The translations under genes were made by a program, and so were the position numbers. A stretch of 48,614 nt of DNA from a bacterium (GTDB taxonomy: Bacteria; CAIWAD01): NCBI GenBank assembly GCA_030429345.1, contig JAUIFJ010000012.1, forward strand, positions 83,898 to 132,511, in the 5' to 3' direction. The notes under the pieces are model-generated. The model saw only the letters and a list, made by a program, of their open reading frames with translations. It did no database searches and had not been told where the DNA came from. The first letter of the stretch is position 1, and every line of letters starts with the position of its first letter. Shown in pieces: positions 44,705 to 48,614 of the stretch.

Positions 44705-44853
44705 AAACCCTCCAACTCCCGCGGCTTTCCCGCATCCGCCACGTCCTTGCCGACGACAATGTCCCCGCTGACTTGGCCAATGCAGACCGTCGTGAAGTTC
44801 CGTGCCTGGGCCTTGCTGATGGCGTCCTGGAGCTCGCTGCTCTTTTTAATCAC
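44705..44853 (-). pseudogene. Small ORF family, copy A, 3' end lost
   Basis: From GTG 44853 it encodes a near-family N-terminus (SELQDAISKAQARNFTTV) and core (GDIVVGKDVADAGKPRELEG). The family C-terminus (GTDIELI) is then replaced by sequence running into the 306-bp repeat, suggesting truncation by repeat insertion or recombination. It sits divergently upstream of the membrane gene at 45025. Confidence 0.7.
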
Positions 44854-45024
44854 AGATTGGAATTTTGGGATCCTGGAGCAATATCGACGGGTTCAGGTCG
44901 TGCTACACCCCTGCGAGCCTGCAGACGCCGTGCAATCAATCGTCACCCTGGGTGTGCATCCTGGAACCGGAATTTGCTACTCTTGTCTGGCGGTGTCGCA
45001 AATCTGATCGATCGTGGGGGACCA

Positions 45025-45819
45025 ATGGACGTGCGGATGCGTCGACATAACAACCGCATACTCGTACAGTACCTGGAACACATCGTTTTTTGTTTTAAGA
45101 CTCTGTTGCTGGTACAGATTGCTTTCGTACAGCCTTTGCTGGCACTACTATGGATTCCGCACTACTTCATTTCCCCAGCCGGAATACTTTTCTGGAAGAA
45201 AGACATTTGGACCTATATCCCAATTCAAATAACATGGGTGGTCAGTGTGCTCTTGCCTTTCCCCAGGGAAAAGACACTGACACTAAGAATGACTATTCTA
45301 GTCTTCTTCGACCAAACCCAGAAGTCCTTTCAATGCTTCATACCATTCTACCTGGTAGCTCCATGGTCATGGGTCATATCAGCATGCATCCTGGTTGGAA
45401 GCGTTTGCACTTGGTTGTCTTTCCGAGATAGAACCTACATTCTCAGACTCCCAAATGGTGCGTTGAGATACACAAATGAGAAAGCAGGTTCCTGGTTCAG
45501 GGCCATCACCCTGCTTGCAGTATTGACTCTATTCAGGGACCAACTCCTACATCATCCTGAACTTCTTATTCCTGCTCCCATGCTATTGTTGTATGTGGCG
45601 AATGCCCTCTGGATAGGTCTGGCACCCATTATTCCAATTATGCTACTGCTGCAGAACGCGCTCTATCGATACATCTTATGGAACTCACATGCCGTAGGTC
45701 TGATTCTAATCCTGCTATTTCTAGTACTCATCATTTACTTATGGAAGCCATTGAAAGAAGAGTTTCGAATCAGCCGCCAGAAACGCCTGATTCGAAAACT
45801 CAAATCACCTACAAATTGA
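45025..45819 (+). CDS. Polytopic membrane protein, array member 1
   Basis: A 264-residue protein with about six hydrophobic segments and a basic C-terminus. It shares WKKDIW, FFDQTQKSF, PFYLVAPWSWV, TYILRLPNGALRY and QNALYRYILW with the proteins at 46041 and 47054 (roughly half the residues identical by eye). Codon and base use are much AT-richer than in the first 42 kb, suggesting transfer. ATG with GGGGGA upstream. Its stop is 4 bp from the stop of the convergent small ORF. No function recognised. Confidence 0.82.
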   Translation: MDVRMRRHNNRILVQYLEHIVFCFKTLLLVQIAFVQPLLALLWIPHYFISPAGILFWKKDIWTYIPIQITWVVSVLLPFPREKTLTLRMTILVFFDQTQKSFQCFIPFYLVAPWSWVISACILVGSVCTWLSFRDRTYILRLPNGALRYTNEKAGSWFRAITLLAVLTLFRDQLLHHPELLIPAPMLLLYVANALWIGLAPIIPIMLLLQNALYRYILWNSHAVGLILILLFLVLIIYLWKPLKEEFRISRQKRLIRKLKSPTN

Positions 45820-45823
45820 ATTC

Positions 45824-46012
45824 CTAGATCAGTTCAATGTCGGTTCCTGCCGCGTTTTCTTCTGTCCCCTCCAACTCCCGCGGCTTTCCCGCATCCGCCA
45901 CGTCCTTGCTGACGACAATGTCCCCGTTGACTTGGCCAATGCAGACCGTCGTGAAGTTTTGGAGTTGGGCTAGACTGTCAGGAAATACTATTCTTTGCAA
46001 GCCGTTGTGCAT
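45824..46012 (-). CDS. Small ORF family, copy B
   Basis: A 62-codon ORF converging on membrane gene 1. It has the family core (NFTTVCIGQVNGDIVVSKDV) and the C-terminal GTDIELI. Its first ~18 codons differ from copies A and D and overlie the promoter region of the next membrane gene, so the N-terminus may be a fused remnant rather than functional. No obvious Shine-Dalgarno. Confidence 0.5.
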   Translation of the reverse strand: MHNGLQRIVFPDSLAQLQNFTTVCIGQVNGDIVVSKDVADAGKPRELEGTEENAAGTDIELI

Positions 46013-46022
46013 GCTCTAAAAT
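45995..46022 (+). promoter_or_regulatory. Promoter of membrane gene 2
   Basis: TTGCAA (45995-46000), 16-bp spacer, TAAAAT (46017-46022), 18 bp before the ATG at 46041. The corresponding region of gene 3 keeps TTGCAT but a poor -10. Confidence 0.5.
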
Positions 46023-46040
46023 GAAAGTGGCGAAGCCAGG

Positions 46041-46820
46041 ATGGAAGTACGGTTTTATCCACATAACAAGCGTAAAGTCATCGAGTATCTGCCTACTGTT
46101 GCTTTTGCATTAAGGTTTCTGATTGTAGCACAGCTTGCGTTCGAATTGCCTCTCCTGGCGTTGCTTCTTCTCCCCCACTATGTCCTTTCGCCGTTTGTGG
46201 AGATGATCTGGAAGAAAGACCTCTGGAACTACAGCGCCGTCCAACTGGTCTGGCTGATTCGATTCCTGCTGCCCTTGCCTGACGAGAAAACGAGAACCTT
46301 CCGAATGACTGTTCTTGTATTCTTCGATCAAACCCAGAAATCCTTCGAGTACCTGCTTCCATTCTACCTGGTCGCTCCGTGGTCCTGGGTTTTCATTGCT
46401 TGCTTCGTGCATGGGGGAGTTTGCACCTGGATCACATTCAGAAACAAGACCTATCTTCTGCGACTCTCCTCAGGAGCATTGAAGTATATTAGCGACACGG
46501 CCGGTTCTGGATTCAGATTTGTCGCATTACTATTGCTTCTCGTGTTGACATGGGAACAGGTATCCCTGCACCCGGAAGTCCTGTTGTCCGCACCATATCT
46601 TCTGCTGCATTCCTTCAATGCTCTAGTGATCGGCAGAGGACCAATGATCCCGATCATGATCATGCTGCAGAATTCGCTGTACCGGTCAGCATTGTGGGAT
46701 TCTTATGTCATAGATTTGATTCTCATTCTGCTGAATCTGGTGTTGTTCACTTTTGTTCTGGATCCTCTCAAAGAAGAGATTCGAACCTGGCGACAGCTAC
46801 GCAAGGTTCGAAATCTCTAG
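46041..46820 (+). CDS. Polytopic membrane protein, array member 2
   Basis: A 259-residue protein, by eye about 80% identical to array member 3, and starting MEVRFYPHNKR. Conserved WKKDLWNY, FFDQTQKSFEYLLP and PWSWVFIACF, with about six membrane segments and a basic tail (RTWRQLRKVR). ATG at 46041 with a weak CCAGG upstream. It and member 3 derive from a recent ~1.0-kb tandem duplication that included upstream DNA. No function recognised. Confidence 0.85.
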   Translation: MEVRFYPHNKRKVIEYLPTVAFALRFLIVAQLAFELPLLALLLLPHYVLSPFVEMIWKKDLWNYSAVQLVWLIRFLLPLPDEKTRTFRMTVLVFFDQTQKSFEYLLPFYLVAPWSWVFIACFVHGGVCTWITFRNKTYLLRLSSGALKYISDTAGSGFRFVALLLLLVLTWEQVSLHPEVLLSAPYLLLHSFNALVIGRGPMIPIMIMLQNSLYRSALWDSYVIDLILILLNLVLFTFVLDPLKEEIRTWRQLRKVRNL

Positions 46821-46836
46821 CCTGGATCTTGCGGAA

Positions 46837-47025
46837 TCAAGGCAGTTCGATGTCCGCTCCACTCTGAGTCACCGCAGTCCCCCTCCAACTCCCGCGGCTT
46901 GCCCGCATCCGCCACGTCCTTGCCGACGACAATGTCCCCTTTATCCTCCCCGATGCAGACGGTGGAGAAGTTATTTGCTGGGCTAGGCTGCCTGGAATTA
47001 CTATTTTTTGCATGCCGTAGTACAT
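46837..47025 (-). pseudogene. Small ORF family, copy C, frameshifted
   Basis: The core NFSTVCIG...GDIVVGKDVADAGKPRELEG is present. The N-terminal piece matching copy B (GSLAQ) and the C-terminal GADIEL lie in a different frame from the core. At least two frame breaks therefore make this a decayed copy. It converges on membrane gene 2. Confidence 0.65.
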
Positions 47026-47053
47026 GCAACAGAAGAGAAAGTGGCGAAGCCTG

Positions 47054-47845
47054 ATGGAAGTTCGGTTTTATCCACACGACAAGCGTTCACTCGTCGAGTA
47101 TCTGACAATTGTGATCGTCTTATTCAGGTTGCTGATTGTAGCACAGCTTTCGCTCGAGGCGCCCCTCCTGGCGTTGCTTTTGCTCCCTCACAATGTCCTT
47201 GCACCGTTTGTGAGAATGATCTGGAAGAAAGACCTGTGGAACTACACCGCCGTCCAACTGGTCTGGCTGGTTCGATTCCTGCTGCCTTCGCCTGACGAGA
47301 AAACGAGAACGTTCCGAATGACTGTTCTGGTATTCTTCGATCAAACCCAGAAATCTTTCGAGTACCTTCTTCCATACTACCTGATCGCCCCGTGGTCCTG
47401 GGTTTTCATCGCTTGCTTCGTGCATGCGGGAGTTTGCACCTGGATCACATTCAAAAGCAAGACCTATCTTCTGCGACTCTCCTCGGGAGCCTTGAAGTAT
47501 ATCAACGACACGGCCGGTTCGGGATTCAGATTTGCCGCATTGCTCTTGCTTGTCGTCTTGACCTGGGAAGATGTTTCCGTACACCCGGAAATCCTTTTGC
47601 CCGCTACATTTCTTCTGCTGCATGCCTTCAATGCGCTTCGGATCGGCAGAGCACCAATTCTCCCGATTCTCTTCTTGCTGCAGAATTCGCTGTATAGGTC
47701 AGCGTTGTGGGATTCTCACGTTATTGATCTGATATTCATTCTACTGAATCTGGTGTTGTTCATTTTTCTTCTGGATCCCCTCAAGAAAGAGATTCGAACC
47801 TGGCGACAAGTTCGCAAGGTTCGAAATCTCTCGTCAGAATCGTAA
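47054..47845 (+). CDS. Polytopic membrane protein, array member 3
   Basis: A 263-residue near-duplicate of array member 2 (MEVRFYPHDKR start; WKKDLWNY; FFDQTQKSFEYLLP; PWSWVFIACFVH). ATG 47054 aligns with the start of member 2; its upstream DNA (AAAGTGGCGAAGCC) is also shared. Its stop is 7 bp from that of the convergent small ORF at 47853. Function unknown; integral membrane location is clear. Confidence 0.85.
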   Translation: MEVRFYPHDKRSLVEYLTIVIVLFRLLIVAQLSLEAPLLALLLLPHNVLAPFVRMIWKKDLWNYTAVQLVWLVRFLLPSPDEKTRTFRMTVLVFFDQTQKSFEYLLPYYLIAPWSWVFIACFVHAGVCTWITFKSKTYLLRLSSGALKYINDTAGSGFRFAALLLLVVLTWEDVSVHPEILLPATFLLLHAFNALRIGRAPILPILFLLQNSLYRSALWDSHVIDLIFILLNLVLFIFLLDPLKKEIRTWRQVRKVRNLSSES

Positions 47846-47852
47846 ACAGGGA

Positions 47853-48059
47853 TTAAATCAACTCAATGTCCGTACCGTTATCTGTAGCTGCCTCACCTTC
47901 CAACTCCCGCGGCTTGCCCGCATCCGCCACGTCCTTGCCTACGACAATGTCCCCGTTCACCTCGCCAATGCAGACCGTGGTGAAGTTCCGTGCCTGGGCC
48001 TTGCTGATGGCGTCCTGGAGCTCGCTGATGTCGATTTTCCTGCTGGGTACGGTAGCCAT
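47853..48059 (-). CDS. Small ORF family, copy D, intact
   Basis: A 68-residue product beginning MATVPSRKIDIS, with an ATG preceded by AAGGAG eight bases upstream, the only copy with a good ribosome binding site. It contains SELQDAISKAQARNF, the core TTVCIGEVNGDIVVGKDV with one Cys, DAGKPRELEG, and an acidic tail ending GTDIELI. Not membrane-like and no known family. It converges on membrane gene 3. The repeated pairing with membrane genes suggests partnership, but the near-identical DNA of the core in all copies could also reflect a recent repeat. Confidence 0.7.
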   Translation of the reverse strand: MATVPSRKIDISELQDAISKAQARNFTTVCIGEVNGDIVVGKDVADAGKPRELEGEAATDNGTDIELI

Positions 48060-48172
48060 GTCTTCACTCCTTGATGAATTCGTCTGTTCGATTTCCGCGA
48101 CATCCTGGATGCTGAGGATCCGGTTGTGTCGGGAATCGGTCCGAATGTAGCCTTCATGGAAGTGATTGGCAC

Positions 48173-48325
48173 ATGAGGAGGATCAAGCGATCGCCTTATC
48201 CGGAATTCATGCGGAAGTCCGGATTGGCCCGGACCAGGGAATTCTTCTTGCCGCCGCAGCGCGATGAACGGATCTTGCATCCGGCGAACGCGAACAAGGG
48301 CCTGTGCCCGCGAGTGGCAGGATGA
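48173..48325 (+). CDS. Possible small basic protein
   Basis: A 50-codon ORF (MRRIKRSPYPEF...) with GGAAGTG upstream. Rich in Arg and Pro. Its stop is inside the region providing a perfect AAGGAGG for the next small ORF 16 bp on, an arrangement typical of coupled genes. No homologue recognised; could be chance. Confidence 0.35.
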   Translation: MRRIKRSPYPEFMRKSGLARTREFFLPPQRDERILHPANANKGLCPRVAG

Positions 48326-48341
48326 AGGAGGAATCCCCGGC

Positions 48342-48440
48342 ATGAATGGAACCGCGCTGCTGCTGACCTTCGTGCTACTGGGGGAAGCGCGGCAGCAGCT
48401 CTTCGGCAGGCGACGGGCCGAGGCCGGGACCGCGGGGTAA
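48342..48440 (+). CDS. Possible 32-residue membrane peptide
   Basis: ATG at 48342 preceded by AAGGAGG nine bases upstream. Short hydrophobic N-terminus (TALLLTFVLLG) and a basic tail. Too short to assign; the strong ribosome binding site is the main support. Confidence 0.4.
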   Translation: MNGTALLLTFVLLGEARQQLFGRRRAEAGTAG

Positions 48441-48476
48441 AGGCCCCCCGGCACCCTTCGTCCCCTGCACGGTCAT

Positions 48477-48494
48477 CCCCCGCCTTCGCGGGGG
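48477..48494. repeat. REP-like GC hairpin, third copy
   Basis: CCCCCGCCTTCGCGGGGG, matching the hairpin at 22416-22435, preceded by GGTCAT as in the copy at 22303. Confidence 0.7.
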
Positions 48495-48604
48495 CAGGCT
48501 CCGGTTGAGTCCGTAGATTTGTGCAAAAGCAGCTAAGCCCTTGAAAAAGGAAGGGCCATGGCCTTCTTTAGTGGTGCATAACCAAATCACTAAGGAGGAA
48601 AACC

Positions 48605-48614
48605 ATGGCCCAGC
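48605..48614 (+). CDS. Start of a gene cut by the window end
   Basis: ATG GCC CAG preceded by AAGGAGG with a 7-base spacer. Only three codons are visible, so nothing more can be said. Confidence 0.45.

Noticed and set aside
43782-44771. 329-codon plus-strand ORF with internal repeats
   Set aside because: It only translates the 306-bp palindromic repeat units; one period equals 102 codons, which keeps the frame open by chance.
48547-48570. Hairpin AAGGAAGGGCCATGGCCTTC as terminator
   Set aside because: The palindrome is present but the T-tract is only three bases and no gene ends just before it.

Overview
The window is a GC-rich bacterial chromosome segment. Several secreted proteins end in a roughly 95-residue FlgD/T9SS-like C-terminal sorting domain with a PNPFNP motif and a basic last residue. 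That points to an uncultured lineage of the FCB superphylum or a neighbouring candidate phylum (for example Krumholzibacteriota- or Eisenbacteria-like). The assignment is inference; there is no rRNA or other phylogenetic marker to place it firmly.

Layout. 1-4.4 kb: an ATP-grasp ligase (5' end cut by the window), a 665-residue protein with a papain-like Gln/Cys/His/Asn set, and an alanine-racemase-family enzyme, tightly packed on the + strand. An AraC-type regulator follows on the - strand (4.8-5.8 kb). 6-15 kb: secreted proteins (lamin-tail-domain protein, two paralogous beta-sandwich repeat proteins, a glycine-rich protein and a zinc metallopeptidase), most with their own terminators. 15.1-15.7 kb: a 102-bp tandem hairpin repeat, a perfect 33-bp inverted repeat fused to the 3' end of a tRNA-Ser, and a second tRNA-Ser. 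15.8-20.9 kb: a five-gene overlapping operon (two glycosyltransferases, radical SAM/SPASM enzyme, flippase-like membrane protein, polysaccharide deacetylase), probably making a surface glycan or glycolipid.

21-24 kb: arginine deiminase facing a cyclic-2,3-diphosphoglycerate-synthase-like GTPase. 24-31 kb (- strand): a FetAB-like exporter and an overlapping set ispH, pepT, secreted endonuclease I and secreted endonuclease/exonuclease/phosphatase protein. 31-34 kb (+): M3 oligopeptidase and MFS transporter. 34.4-37.6 kb: a very large secreted protein with a C39/papain-like domain. 38.5-41.5 kb (-): pgk and gapA with an intrinsic terminator between them, a small HTH regulator and tRNA-Val.

41.8-48.6 kb is accessory DNA. 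It holds four paralogues of an unrecognised polytopic membrane protein, three of them in a tandem, visibly AT-richer array. After each of these three, pointing at its 3' end, lies a copy of a 62-68 codon ORF family; a fourth copy sits upstream of the array. One copy is intact, one is probably intact and two are broken. Beside the array is a Y1 (RAYT/IS200-like) transposase flanked by palindromic repeat elements, three of them in a 306-bp-period tandem. This duplicating and decaying membrane-protein/small-ORF module is the best candidate for an undescribed system here.
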